Below, in pieces: positions 9,149-21,070 of a stretch of 64,000 bases of DNA (position 1 is its first letter; every line of letters starts with the position of its first letter). The notes beneath the pieces were generated by a model. The model saw only the letters and a program-made list of their open reading frames with translations, searched no databases and was not told where the DNA came from. Position numbers and translations under genes: made by a program. The DNA is taken from NCBI GenBank assembly GCA_040437565.1, contig JBDOQK010000043.1:186001-250000 (forward strand), given 5' to 3'. The stretch comes from Albugo candida (taxonomy: Eukaryota; Oomycota; Peronosporomycetes; Albuginales).

Positions 9149-12100
9149 ATGTTTCGACCACGAAAGCACAATGCATCCACCCGTTCAGATGCAGACACGT
9201 CTTCTCCCTCTGACTCTATCGACCAGATACGCGACTCTACTGGCTACAAACGTCCTCGCCTGCTACACAACGCAATCGACCGACCGTATCCCATTGACAA
9301 GAACGCATTCTTCCAAGCAGATCGANNNNNNNNNNNNNNNNNNNNNNNNNNNNNNNNNNNNNNNNNNNNNNNNNNNNNNNNNNNNNNNNNNNNNNNNNNN
9401 NNNNNNNNNNNNNNNNNNNNNNNNNCCACGAAAGCACAATGCATCCACCCGTTCAGATGCAGACACGTCTTCTCCCTCTGACTCTATCGACCAGATACGC
9501 GACTCTACTGGCTACAAACGTCCTCGCCTGCTACACAACGCAATCGACCGACCGTATCCCATTGACAAGAACGCATTCTTCCAAGCAGATCGACCAAATT
9601 CTCATAGTCGAGTATTAACGTCCGTAACACTGCAAAATGACCAGTGGTCTATCGCTACGCTAAAACCGACTACAAATACCACCAGAATTACCGATTTTTT
9701 AAGCAAATGCAAACAAGAAAACGATCTCTCAACCATTTCAATTAACAAAACCATTCGCAGTTGCAAACGTATCGGCTCCAAATCTTCTGAAGATAACACG
9801 TTTTATTACATATTTCCACTGAAACAATATCTCGTCGTATGGAAAATTGTATTCCCTTCAAAGTTACAAAACGACTGCGAATATCAAGAGCGAATTTATA
9901 TGCTCACGTACCCAAACACCATACAGCCACTTGATATATTTCATCCTTTTGTGCTTCAAAATGACCGTACTACATCATCGCTATTACTTGTCCAGCCAAA
10001 TGGACAGATTTTATATTGGGACGATTTTGAGACTTTGACAACAATCTCGCAAATGATTGAAATTCCATTGGAAACGAACGAACGTATCACAACGGATACA
10101 CGAAATACGTCCGTGATACATAACACCACAATCAAAGACGAGCGTCGAATAGACGCGAATAGAAGCATTTTCTGTTGGAGTAACATGGGGAAATTGTATC
10201 AAGTGTCTGTGTCCGAAGGCTTTGTTTTCTTTCGACTTTTTGAAGAAAATTCCAAAAGTGTTTTAAAAACGCTCACAAAATCTGTCAGTCGACTTTTTTC
10301 TACTGGAAATTGTATACAAAACTCTATACAATCCGTTTGTCTTTCGGAGCCGTTCCTACAGTCAGAAAATAGCGATAGTGACTCAAATTGTCGAATTTTG
10401 CTTTTGTATCGGAATGGAATTCTGCAATGTCGCGTATTCGACCGATTCGATCGATTGAATAATACGATGGAAATGGAGTGGGAATTTGATCTCTTACGCT
10501 TTGGAAATTTTTATTTCACTGAGAACCACTCGAAAATGCTTCTTGAAAGCATTCACATTCCAGCGATTCCGTTCTATCAATCGGAGTCCTTCACTGTGAT
10601 GCTCGCGTTTGTGTGCTCTATGGGTGAGAAAATATCAAAGCAAATGCGATACGCACTTTTCCAGTTTGAAATTGGGTCTCTAACACATCGAAAGTTTAAA
10701 GAGCCTATTTGGTCGTATACTTTTCAGTACGCTCCACCGATCGAAAGTGCCACCGATTTGGAACAGCTCTTAGCGATTGAGATTCAAAGTATCTCAACAC
10801 ACTCAATGTACGCTGTATGGACGCAGAATAATCCTGTTCATATTGAAGCAGTCTCCGTATCTCGCAGTCATTTCGTGGAATCAAATTCTATAGCACTAGA
10901 GACCCGAACGGATGAGGATGTTGCATACAATCTTTTACTGGAGAAACGATCTTCTACTCACACGCGAGGATCCGTTCTCCGCGTAGCGATTGACACTTCT
11001 CCCAACATTCCAACGACGCATTTCAGTGTCATAACTGCAGCCAAATTTGATCCTTTGCCTCCGATCGATAGTGAAAATCCATGCGAAATGGACGTGAAAA
11101 ACGCAAACGTATTCGCACTCGATAGCAATGCAAATGTGAAGGAATACGTCAAACAATTGGAAAATGTCTTTTTCGCCGATGAAAACGTATTTGTTCGCGT
11201 GTCTGAGAAGGATGTAGACAAAGCTGCACACGCAGCGATTGCGATCCATTTTCAGATTCTAAACGCAAATCCGTCTTCCGGAGTCCGATGGAGCAGTACT
11301 TCGTCTTCAGTGTCGCCGTCAAAAGCTCTTGCGAGCAGTGAAATGTATGCTCTTACTCCAAAACTCATTCGATATCAATTGGAAGAGAAAAGCAAACGAG
11401 TTGAAACATTCACAGTCTTTTTACAACATCAATGTCAAGCGATTTGGAACTATATCACGCGTTCCAAAGAGCTTATGGAGCACTTTACATCAGATCGTGC
11501 GAAATTACATGCGGCTTTAGCACTGTGCAAATTCCAGGCTTCCATGAATGAATCGCAAAATCGTGTGTTATTTTCGGCGATCAAGCGCACAGTATGGAAG
11601 CGCGGATACGACGAGGAGGAGCTGCGTGTATCGGGATACAATGCATTTGATATGTTTTACTGTGAAGTGAGTCGTATTGTGGAGCTATTCGACGCTCTTC
11701 TCATTGAAATCAGCCGAGAATTCCATCATAACGCTTTGGACGGACACGAGCTCGAAAAAGTGCTTACGGAAGCGAATAGCAGTGCGATCTGCTTGTTACA
11801 AGGCTTAACATCGTCGTCGTTCTCATCGACCACAATTGTGAGAAATTCGATCATCACAGAGCACATACGACAAGCGCTTTTGGATCAAATCGCGTTATCT
11901 GCTTCCGTATTCATTCCCACGCATATGCAAAGTGTGAAAGCGGCTCCACGCGTTCATGTAACGCCGAGCGATATTTTCAAACTTGCCACTCAGATTCAGA
12001 AATTGGGAGGCTTTTTAATGGATTCTGCTGCGTGTCCATCGGATAGTGACGCTGTGAAAAAGCTGATTTTGAATCCGCTTATTTATGTGGCGACATTGCT

Positions 12101-13374
12101 GGGAACAGAATCGACTGTAAGCTTTCCAGACGAAAGCGATTGGAAAGAATCACAAGCCAACGTATTTCGAGAGTGCGTAAAGCTTTGTGAAAAATATCAG
12201 TATTTCGAAGGTATGATATTTCTGTTCACAATGGAAAATGATGAAAAATGGACCGATATCGATACTGTGCTTTGCGTATCGAATGACTGCAGTCAATCGT
12301 TCGATCGAATCGTAACGTATTGCCACGAAATCCCAACTTTTTCATCGTTTTTATATCAATGGATTGCTGGAAATGTAGTGAATCCATGGATACCTTCCAC
12401 AGAGAAGGATGCCACCAAATTGGGTCACGAGCAAGCGAAAAGAACACATACGCTCCTTTTGTTCCTAATATCGTCTCCCGATCGATGCACGTCCGAATTG
12501 CATGAAACTTTGCTGGAAAATGATAAGCTTCAAAAGTATGCGTGGATGACGGCTGTGTCTCTGAAGGATTTCGGTCAGGCTGCAGCATTGACATTTGAAC
12601 AAGCCAAAAAGGAGACTGTCAATGTCTCACACCGCAAAACACTTTGCAGCATTTCCAAAATAGCGATGCGTGCAGAAAAGTATGACGATGCAAATCTACA
12701 GGAGATACAGCGTGAGGTAAGGAATTGGGCGATTGCATTGAATTCGACGCTGATTTCTGTGCGTAGTTGACTCGGAATCGTATGCAGGAAATTTTATTGC
12801 AACTTCCCGTAACGATAAGAGATTTCACCGCTGATCGTCCACAATCGTTTCCAGAGCTGATTCAAGCTTCGATGGATGCACTTGGTGAGATGGAATGTAG
12901 TGATCCTCTTCGGTACGTGTGCATGAAGCGCTGAGGTTGTAGGCTTTATACTGAAGGATGTATGCTAGTTCGAGTGTGGTATTGATGTGCTTGGAAGCGC
13001 TCGAGTGTGTGTTTGAGGATCCGACGCTGTCAGAAATCGATCCAGAAGAGCTGTATCGACGTGTGTGGCGATGGTGTTTGCTTCAAGACGATGAGAAATG
13101 GAAGGCGCTCTCTGATTGCTGGGAAAATGGCGTCAATGAACAACAGCTTGAAAGCGGAATGTGCGAGACATTAATGTACTCGGTAATGAGTCGATATGGC
13201 GACAAAAAGGCTTCTACAAGCAATGGAGCGCTGACGATGAACGCAATTGATGACATTGTGCCGTACGGACCGGATTCTCAATCGATTTGTAGCCGTCCAT
13301 CGTGTCACATTATAATGAAAACATTGAATTTGGCCATTGCTGCGGGATCTCGAAAAGACCCGACGGCGGTCTAA
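9149..13374 (+). CDS. NUP133: Nucleoporin Nup133
   Basis: Exon 1 runs from the ATG at 9149 (MFRPRKHNASTRSD) through gap 4 to 12716. Exons 12767-12912 and 12957-13374 follow, with introns of 50 and 44 bp. The protein is about 1,260 residues once the duplicated flank is discounted. The N-terminal half is a beta-propeller with LVVWKIVFPS, a GQILYWDDFE blade and VSRLFS, matching the Nup133 order. The C-terminal half is alpha-helical, ending with an ALECVFEDPTLSEIDPEEL region and VWRWCLLQDDEKW, as in the Nup133 tail that meets Nup107. Nup133 is a scaffold subunit of the Y-complex of the nuclear pore. Nup155 was considered but fits less well. Confidence 0.78.
9158..9593. repeat. Gap 4 (N at 9326-9425) with identical 168-bp flanks
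   Basis: Bases 9158-9325 and 9426-9593 both encode the first residues of Nup133. The second copy lacks an ATG of its own in context. This is an unmerged overlap, so the Nup133 N-terminus is not duplicated. Confidence 0.88.
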
Positions 13375-13914
13375 AGGAATGAATAGTATATTTGCGAATT
13401 TGAATACGTATTCTTTATCTCAAATCTCCGCCAGTTGTGCTTATTGGAGTGCTTGGAGCACTCAATGACATTTGACATCCGTTTCATTGTTGATTTGATA
13501 GAGAAATTGGCTCTCCAATGACTCATGCTTTACTTGCAAATGGACGAATGACCACTGAGATTCTTATTCACGTAGAAGCCGTCCATGGAAGCACAGAACA
13601 AACGGTATACCTTTGACAACGAGAAAGAGAGTCTGCATTCTAAGACGAGGATCCATAAAAGCTTTGTGATAGTTCTCCTGAAGAAGGCTCCGAGAACATT
13701 GACCATTTCCTGTCGAGATGTACGGATAGCGCAAGTTCTCACGAGTCCAAGGCTGAGAAAGGATCCGTATGACGATCAAATTACCTCGAAATGTATTCTT
13801 CCATTTTCCGCACTGAATATAGTTGTCCTTCCATATCGAATTTCCTTCCGCAACGGCATTGTGGTCAATCGCAAAAGAATGGAAACATTGTGACGACAGT
13901 ACACTCAGCAGCCA
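13375..13914. other. Non-genic stretch after Nup133
   Basis: Only short frames without domain character occur on either strand. I see no repeat, RNA gene or terminator-like structure here. Confidence 0.6.
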
Positions 13915-14616
13915 ATGACTTGGAAAGGAATTAAGTTTGATTGTCCGATCGTATTTCTATCCGTTGATACGAAAGTTTCCATATATTTATTTCTCGGAGC
14001 AGATCAATTCATTTTGGAATCACCTTTGTCGAAGACATCGAACCATACGGCCCCGGAATTCCTTTATCAGTCTATTCCTTTATCAGTCTATACGTATATC
14101 GAAACGATGGAAGACGTGCAATGTGGAGTGCCGAATAAATCATACTGTCAGAGTGCGTATACGCTGGTGCGGAGCCAGAAAACCCGCTTCCGTGAGTGCT
14201 TTGCCAAATTGATTTTGGGAGGTTTGAAACGATTCCAGGTTAGCGACGTTAATGACCACAGCGTACAGCTAATTATGTACACAGAAAATGTTCATGTTGC
14301 AGAGCAGCTGGCCATTACACTCGTGGACGATGTGTGCGGAGCAAAAGAACTTGCTGATGGTTTGCCGTTGAAGTCAATCGATTTCAGACAGATCGATTAT
14401 GGTGATGTTCACAGAATGGGATACACAACTTTTGAATGCAGAGACTGTGTGTACGACCACTGTGAAATCAATGAAGACGATGTGGTGAAAAAGAGCCTTA
14501 TGATAAGGTCGTGTCCTTTTGTTCATCTTTGCAAGGCAACTTGTGGGACTGAAATTACAGTCGAAAAGCTTGCGGGAAACATCCCATCGCCAGTTGAATA
14601 CAAGCCTCTTAAGTAA
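13915..14616 (+). CDS. Uncharacterised cysteine-rich protein
   Basis: A 233-residue frame beginning MTWKGIKFDCPIVFLS. Residues about 10-30 are hydrophobic but interrupted, so this is a poor signal peptide. The start could instead be the ATG at 14107. The C-terminal third is cysteine-rich: CRDCVYDHCEINEDD followed by RSCPFVHLCKATCG, a spacing that suggests disulphides or metal binding. I recognise no family. It stands alone between Nup133 and NudC with loose spacing, unlike the tightly packed housekeeping genes. It may be a lineage-specific gene or a decaying one. It has no intron that I can place. Confidence 0.4.
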   Translation: MTWKGIKFDCPIVFLSVDTKVSIYLFLGADQFILESPLSKTSNHTAPEFLYQSIPLSVYTYIETMEDVQCGVPNKSYCQSAYTLVRSQKTRFRECFAKLILGGLKRFQVSDVNDHSVQLIMYTENVHVAEQLAITLVDDVCGAKELADGLPLKSIDFRQIDYGDVHRMGYTTFECRDCVYDHCEINEDDVVKKSLMIRSCPFVHLCKATCGTEITVEKLAGNIPSPVEYKPLK

Positions 14617-15162
14617 AGTAATAATGAGACAATTACCTTTGATTCCCAAATACAAACTCTCTTGATACATGCTGCTACAAGTAAAGCTCATCCGCATAGC
14701 TGCGTTGCTTCATACCACCAGTTTGAATATCGTTTGGATATTTGACATTCATAGACCATGACAGACTATGTACGTCACAACTCGCATCATTTAATTGAAG
14801 AATGCGTATCGTACAATCAAGCCTGCGTTTGCAGTGATAGGATCAAGTACGCAGATCAAAGCAGCTATTGGAGATATTATGGCTGTAATAGTAAGCAGCA
14901 AGCATGAGGTATTCGGTATTGCAAACTAGTTACTACGGCCTGGAAGTCTCCCTTCTGATGCGATCGGAGACTCGACAAGTACATTGGCGGTAAGTTTGCA
15001 TTAGGTTGCAAGTCGTGTCTTGGTGTAAAAAGGCTCAATGTTGCCAAACTCCACACGTGAGCTTGAGCCATTTGCATGTCCAACTATTTTGATGCACAGT
15101 ACGAACGTAAAAAAAGAAGGCTTATATTATTTGCTGCTGCTAACTGACCATTGAAGCGCTTC
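14617..15162. other. Non-genic stretch before NudC
   Basis: No frame of note and no recognisable RNA or repeat. It lies between the convergent ends of the cysteine-rich gene and NudC. Confidence 0.55.
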
Positions 15163-16141
15163 TTAATTGATCTTGGCTTTGCTGAAATCCATTTCAGGAT
15201 GTTGGGCCATAAACTTTTGTAACATTTCTTGTTTTTGCATATCGTCGCTTGAGGGCAATCCCATAGCCTTTTGCCGCTGATCAAACATCATTTTCTCCAC
15301 TGTCTGACGAGTATCAGCATCTAAATCCGATAACTTTGAGTTTTCCGGCTGTACCTTCTTCGTGTCGATTTCAGGGTCGCCTTTTAGAATGCAGTTCCAC
15401 CACTCCATTTGATTTTTTTTCTGCAAATAGATGCATAGTCGATTACCATCTTCCACCGTCCAAAAGCAGTCATCAACCATCACTTTCTCGTACAGTTCTC
15501 CATCAGCTAGTACGATGTCATCTGCGCGCCCATGAGAGCCTTTCCTCAAGACAACTGTAAGGTTCTTTGATTGAATCTTAACGTTCAAATCTTTGGATTT
15601 CGTTCCCTCGGGTAGCGGGAAGTTTACATTTGCTTCCTGTAATGTCTGTGTCCAAACATATTTCTCTGTCTTCCCACCATTTCCCTCGGGAGCTACAAGC
15701 AATACATTACATTCAATGTTTACGTGAAATGGACTGCTTACGCTTCTCATCATCGTTTGTATCAACTTTGGTTTTTGTCAAACTGTCAGCCTCCTTCACT
15801 TCTGCCGCATTGTCATCGCTGATCTCTTCGAATCGAGGCACTGATTCTGATTCTGATTCTGATTTAATAGGGGTTTTTGGTTTCTTTTGCGCCTTTTCCT
15901 TGGTCTCTTGTTGCTTGCGTTTACTGGCTGCATCTTTCTCAGCTAGCGCAGCTTGTTTCCGAATGGTAGACAGAACCATTTCTTCGACACGCGAGGTGCT
16001 TGCGCCTGAGAAAAAGTCTGTCTTGCGTCGCAGAAAAGAGAAGACTGTGTCCAATAGTGGCTCAATACCATGCTTTTGCTGTGCCATATTGAGCAGCAAG
16101 CCGTCGAAGCGTTCATCTGTTGCTGAGGAATCTGCCATCAT
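15163..16141 (-). CDS. NUDC: Nuclear migration protein NudC
   Basis: Two exons on the minus strand, 16141-15742 and 15692-15163, with a 49-bp intron (GTAAGC..TTGTAG); about 309 residues. The N-terminal helix carries the NudC_N pattern (DERFDGLLLNMAQQKHGIEP and FSFLRRKTDFFSG). A charged coiled coil rich in Lys/Glu/Ser follows. A CS domain spans about 140-230 (YVWTQTLQEANVNFPLPEG, KNLTVVLRKG, DDCFWTVEDG). The C-terminus with KMMFDQRQKAMGLPSSDD and MAQHPEMDFSKAKI is diagnostic. NudC is an Hsp90 co-chaperone supporting dynein/LIS1 and beta-propeller folding. The start could be either of two adjacent ATGs. Confidence 0.94.
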
Positions 16142-16264
16142 GAAAGGGTCGTAGAAATCTAGAAATTGCCGTCCTTGTTCGAGCCTGTATTGGTGTATCC
16201 ACGTGCATTATGTGTGCACACTATACAGAGGCTACTGTTTGACTGGCTCACAATATGATTTACG

Positions 16265-16398
16265 ATACATTCCTACTTTGGNNNNNNNNNNNNNNNNNNN
16301 NNNNNNNNNNNNNNNNNNNNNNNNNNNNNNNNNNNNNNNNNNNNNNNNNNNNNNNNNNNNNNNNNNNNNNNNNNNNNNNNNATACATTCCTACTTTGG
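16265..16398. repeat. Gap 5 (N at 16282-16381) with 17-bp flank identity
   Basis: The 17 bases before the gap (16265-16281) reappear directly after it (16382-16398). The gap lies between NudC and TTC4, and the overlap suggests little or nothing is missing. Confidence 0.75.
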
Positions 16399-16466
16399 TT
16401 TAAATCTCCGGTCACCTTTCTTGATAAATACCCTTTCGATATTGATGCTATTTTATAAGTAAAGTG

Positions 16467-17717
16467 ATGGTCGATTTAGAATACGATGAGAGCAAATTAT
16501 GGAGTCCAACAAAGCGCCAGGAATACATTGACAATTTGGCGGAAATGTCGCTATTTGACGATCATGTTGTAGAAGGAGATGTTATGGTTGATGCAATACA
16601 AGCGTTGATTGAGGAGGGTGAAAGTGCTGAAAGTCTGGCAATGCATTGGAAGGCGAAAGGGAATGAAATGTTCCAAACTGCGAAAAAACACAATTCAAAA
16701 TACTATCGTGACGCGTTGCAATACTATTCGAAAGCTATTGCGTATGGACTTGAGGCACTGAAATTGACGCCAGAGCAACGAGCCCCAAGTTATAACATCA
16801 CGGAATTAATGGCTCAAATATACTCCAATCGATCCGCGGTTCATTTAGCACTGAAGAATTACGGAAGTTGTCGTTCAGACGCAGCGGTTGCAATTGGTTT
16901 TGACTGCAAGCACATCAAATCGTATTTTCGAGGTGCAAAAGCATCTCAAAAACTGCAAAAGCCTCATGACACGCTTCGGTATTGCATGGAAGGCCTTCAA
17001 ATTGATCCATCATCCAAACAGCTCCAACAGCTTGAAAAAGAAGCACGACTTCTTTTGCAAAAAATTCAATCAGAAATGGATCAGAAAGACAGGGAGCATC
17101 AACAACGTAGATCACAAGTCGCCCGATATCGTTCGTGGTGCGTTGCTCGTCGGATTCGAGTTGGCCGCTCCCTATTCGAAGATCAGCGAGTACGGCAGTA
17201 CGAATTAGCTCCGCATGTTGAGAACGAGACAAACGATATGGTTTGGCCAGTTCTTTTTCTCTATGATGAATACCAAACTTCTGATCTTGTGGAAGCATTT
17301 GGCGAGCATGATACATTCGTGGAACATTTGGCAAACATGTTTCCTGAAGGTGGCCCCTACTGTAAATGGGACATAGAAGAATCATATCAGGCTTCCAATT
17401 TGCTTCTTTATGTTCGAGCCAATGAATCGATTCCATTTCATACTGAGGAGGACTGGTATGTCGCTCTTGCCGAAGAGCCGGAGCCCGAGCAAGAGGAACG
17501 GGAGCGAATAGAGCGAGAAGAACGACATGCTTTACAAACGGAAGAATGGATACAGATCTCTCTTCTCAATGAACTTGTAAATCTTTTACAACACAAATCT
17601 TATGTCGTTCCCGGCATTCCCATCATACACGTGCAAGCTCGAAATTCCAAAGCAAATCGCGCCTTCATTCATCACAAAACATTCATTTCGATAAAGCAAA
17701 ATACTAAATCGATTTGA
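16467..17717 (+). CDS. TTC4: TTC4/Cns1-type Hsp90 co-chaperone (TPR)
   Basis: A 416-residue intronless protein; the ATG at 16467 is chosen over the in-frame GTG just before it. Residues about 60-180 form three TPR units (AMHWKAKGNEMFQTAKKHN, YYSKAIAYGLEAL, AQIYSNRSAVHLALKNYGSC, ALLOWED-type carboxylate-clamp positions present). The Cns1/TTC4 C-terminal wheel domain contains VWPVLFLYDEYQTSDLVEAF and a WDIEESYQASNLLLYV strand. TTC4/Cns1 binds Hsp90 and Hsp70 and supports eEF2 folding in yeast. It is transcribed in the same direction as SmF, which starts about 115 bp downstream. Confidence 0.88.
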   Translation: MVDLEYDESKLWSPTKRQEYIDNLAEMSLFDDHVVEGDVMVDAIQALIEEGESAESLAMHWKAKGNEMFQTAKKHNSKYYRDALQYYSKAIAYGLEALKLTPEQRAPSYNITELMAQIYSNRSAVHLALKNYGSCRSDAAVAIGFDCKHIKSYFRGAKASQKLQKPHDTLRYCMEGLQIDPSSKQLQQLEKEARLLLQKIQSEMDQKDREHQQRRSQVARYRSWCVARRIRVGRSLFEDQRVRQYELAPHVENETNDMVWPVLFLYDEYQTSDLVEAFGEHDTFVEHLANMFPEGGPYCKWDIEESYQASNLLLYVRANESIPFHTEEDWYVALAEEPEPEQEERERIEREERHALQTEEWIQISLLNELVNLLQHKSYVVPGIPIIHVQARNSKANRAFIHHKTFISIKQNTKSI

Positions 17718-17831
17718 TTGGGTAAAACCTTTTTGAATTGATTATCTCTTTCTGTCCAATTCTCGCACATTATTTGACAGAATGTATTTTAATTGGCCAG
17801 ACATTTGTACGTGTAACAAAAGTTCGTCCCG

Positions 17832-18193
17832 ATGGTACTCACAGCTCGAGAATCTTGTTCCCTTCAGACTCTGACATCTCATCGTTCTGTGTTATAATTA
17901 TCAAACAGGCTGGACTAATCTTAAATCCAAAGCCATTTTTGACCGGTCTCACAGGGAAAAGCGTCGTGGTTCGTTTAAAATGGGGAATGGAGTACAAAGG
18001 AGTGTTGGTCTCCGTCGACTCGTACATGAACTTGCAATTAGCTGGCGCCGAAGAATATATCGACGGTAATCTGGCTGGAAATCTGGGTGAGATTCTAATT
18101 CGGTGCAATAATGTACTTTACCTCCGTGGACTTCGCGAGGATGAAAGCGAATGTCGTAAACCAGAGGATGACGCCGACATGGACGAGAGATAG
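17832..18193 (+). CDS. SNRPF: Spliceosomal core protein SmF
   Basis: Exon 1 is the start codon alone (17832-17834). A 74-bp intron (GTACTC..AACAG) is followed by exon 2 at 17909-18193, giving 95 residues. The protein reads [18 protein letters not shown], then [20 protein letters not shown] (Sm1) and [15 protein letters not shown] (Sm2). This is the SmF pattern, with [15 protein letters not shown] between the motifs. SmF is one of seven Sm proteins forming the ring on U1, U2, U4 and U5 snRNAs. The frame upstream of exon 2 is open without the intron, but that would give a 56-residue extension with no family support. Confidence 0.92.
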
Positions 18194-18287
18194 AAGTGAC
18201 GCTTGTTATTCAATATAGCATGCAATTGATTTTATAACAAGTGTGTTATCTGAATTAACTGTTATACGCAGCCGATATGAGTTGAAC

Positions 18288-20795
18288 TTAGGACTTTAAA
18301 AAACCAAACAGATCATCATCGTTAAAGTCAACATCCATATCGAGCGTCCCCCATCGCTCAAGATCGAATACGTCTTCAGAAATCTCTGAAATTGGATGAG
18401 AAGGAAGCGGATTCGATGCTGAGAAACTATTGCAAATCGGGTGAAGAACCGATGTTCTATCACATTGCGAGTTTTTCAATGATGCGGGAGGTTGATCAGA
18501 GGGTAGTAGCGTTATTTCCGGCAATTCTGACGTCGGATAGAAAAACCCATCGGGTTTCGTGGTTTGATGGTCCATTTGTGTGGAAATTGTCGATTCTGTA
18601 TCGTTGGGCTCGGGTTTTGGAAGTGCTGAAGAAACCATTTTTGGACGAATCTGTTTGTGCCGCATCGAAGAAATACTTGGAGGCAAACCGGATTGCGCCC
18701 ATTCTACCGGATTTTTTTCTTGCGTTGAACTAGCTTCCATCGACGAAGCGTCTGCTAAAACCTGGTTCTTCTGATTGTCGTCCCAAATGTGCTGAGATAC
18801 CGCAACTTTGCGCGATAGCATTTTCCGATGTAGATTCATTTGAGCATGCATCGCCAAATGCATTCGCGTCTGCACGTCCGAGGTCTCCTGATCCAACATG
18901 AGTGGCTCACATGCGAGAACGGCATTCCGTTCAGCCGCTGTCGTAAAACTGCGATCATGATCCATGGAAGATATCGTGGCTTCATCCGTTATAAAGTTTG
19001 ACTCACTCGATACAAGCACACTGTCGTTCGCTACAGTAATATTTGGGGACAACAACGAGCTCAATATACTCCACTGAGGATCGCTTTCTACGTCTCCTTC
19101 AAACTCGTGTCTTTCAGTGTCATCACCAGCCAGCAAATCGCCTTGATCTCCTTCCTCCGTCTCTATGTGGAATCTATCGACATTCGTTGCATCTCTAGAT
19201 TTGGATTCACACATCTCTGAATTCTTCTTTTGCGTACCACCATCCACTATCCGTCCACTTTTCCGAGAACCGGTTTTCGAAGAAGCCTAATNNNNNNNNN
19301 NNNNNNNNNNNNNNNNNNNNNNNNNNNNNNNNNNNNNNNNNNNNNNNNNNNNNNNNNNNNNNNNNNNNNNNNNNNNNNNNNNNNNNNNNNNGCTACAGTA
19401 ATATTTGGGGACAACAACGAGCTCAATATACTCCACTGAGGATCGCTTTCTACGTCTCCTTCAAACTCGTGTCTTTCAGTGTCATCACCAGCCAGCAAAT
19501 CGCCTTGATCTCCTTCCTCCGTCTCTATGTGGAATCTATCGACATTCGTTGCATCTCTAGATTTGGATTCACACATCTCTGAATTCTTCTTTTGCGTACC
19601 ACCATCCACTATCCGTCCACTTTTCCGAGAACCGGTTTTCGAAGAAGCCTAATTCATTTACGATACTTTTATACTGAAACTCTTTAATTTCGAGTAACGT
19701 ACCTGACAAAAATCTTTTTCGTTGCGATCAAACATATTCTCGTCCGTGTCATTCACATGATATATCGCACGCTGCGGTATATGAGGTGGTACATGACTCT
19801 TTGTAGTGTTTCGTGTACAAGTGTGAGATGCTATAGATTGTCCACCCGCGATGATGGTTGGTCTGGTATCAGCTCCAAGACCTTCTAAGTCTTTTGTTTC
19901 ATTACCATCTAGACTTTTGGCAACAGGAGTCCCATCCAGTGCATTCGGGTCAAATTGGACACATTTTGGTAATCGAGGAGACATTGTCGATTGACTCAAG
20001 TTCATGTGAATGTGTGTATTTTTATCATGATTCGGGAGAACCATTTCCCATTGTCTAGGTCGCTTACGACTCGCACCTGGGAGGTACATAAACATTGGGT
20101 GACACGGTGCCTTCATTGAGTCTTTTTCTGGTATCTGAATCTTGTTTGATTGCTTTTTGATACTTTGTTTTGAGTCTGTCGGTGCGTTTTGTTCATAATA
20201 AATGCGAAGGAATTCTTGGCGAGAGCGCTCATAATTCATTCGAAATTTCTGTAAATGACTTTTTAAATGCTCTGTTGTTAATTGTTCCGCTGAGCCGGTC
20301 GACTGCATGAGCTACGAACAAAAGTCATTCTCCCAATAATTCACATTCTTATACAAAACCTACCAATAACAGAGCTTTCGGCGACGCATTTTTGAGCCCA
20401 ACTACGAACAGAATTAAGGGAATTGAGAAATGGGTCAGCAATCACAATCGATAGAGAATCTCACCGTCAAAAATAGCAGCTACAAACAAGCGGTGAAGCT
20501 CTTCCGGCCAGACGAATCGCTTTGTTTTGCGTTCATACTTTCGATGAGAAGGTGAGGGAACATTTGGACGAGAAGAAGCGGTTCCACATGTTCTTTTCGT
20601 GCTTCCAATCGCTATTTCATTCTGACCCTTTGATTTGGATCGACTCGGGCGAACGGATGCCATCGATAAGTCTGTCATACAGTCAGACACAGCGACCGAA
20701 CCTGTCTTAGATTCGCATATTGAAGATTCGCAAATAGTCGAGCTTGGAGGGTAATTGTCCGTGTTGGATGAGGGTTCTGTTTCGGCTGAAAGCAT
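18288..20795 (-). CDS. GARP/SHLQKF-type single-Myb transcription factor
   Basis: Four exons on the minus strand: 20795-20465, 20401-20364, 20311-19703 and 19648-18288, the last interrupted by gap 6; introns 52-63 bp. The first three exons build a GARP-like Myb domain: KRFVWPEELHRLFVAAIFD, VGLKNASPKALLLLM and LTTEHLKSHLQKFR. This SHLQKF/SHAQKYF type binds short GAT-like DNA in plants. After the domain come a nuclear-localisation-like RKRPRQ segment and a long Ser/Asp-rich region. The end is acidic and hydrophobic (MDVDFNDDDLFGFLKS), like an activation domain. The factor is probably nuclear. Targets are unknown. Confidence 0.85.
19030..19653. repeat. Gap 6 (N at 19292-19391) with identical 262-bp flanks
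   Basis: Bases 19030-19291 and 19392-19653 repeat the same part of the last GARP-factor exon and its acceptor site. It is an unmerged overlap, and only one copy should be counted. Confidence 0.88.
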
Positions 20796-21070
20796 TCCGC
20801 TCTACAACGTGATTGCCCGATTCTGATGGTATTAATTTATTACCGATATTGGTGAAGGGAGCAAGGAATGAGAAATGCGTGCAAAAGGGTCGAAGCGGAT
20901 GGACAGCTATTGATGAAAGCCAAGTGTGGCTTTTGTTCGAACGTCGAATGCGCACTTTGCTTATGTACGAATGCTAAATTCGAATGGTGAAGCAACTAAC
21001 GCCCAAATCAGCGAATGTCTTTCATCGACTTCAGGTGACGCACAACAGAACGTAAAGATTGTATCATTCA

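Noticed and set aside
9171-12770. A 1,199-residue protein beginning downstream of the Nup133 ATG
   Set aside because: That start lies in the wrong frame before gap 4, and the frame reads through the gap by chance. The real start is at 9149 and further exons follow 12716.
17738-17908. 56-residue N-terminal extension of SmF
   Set aside because: Family members start directly before LNPKPF, and a clean intron after the ATG at 17832 explains the sequence.
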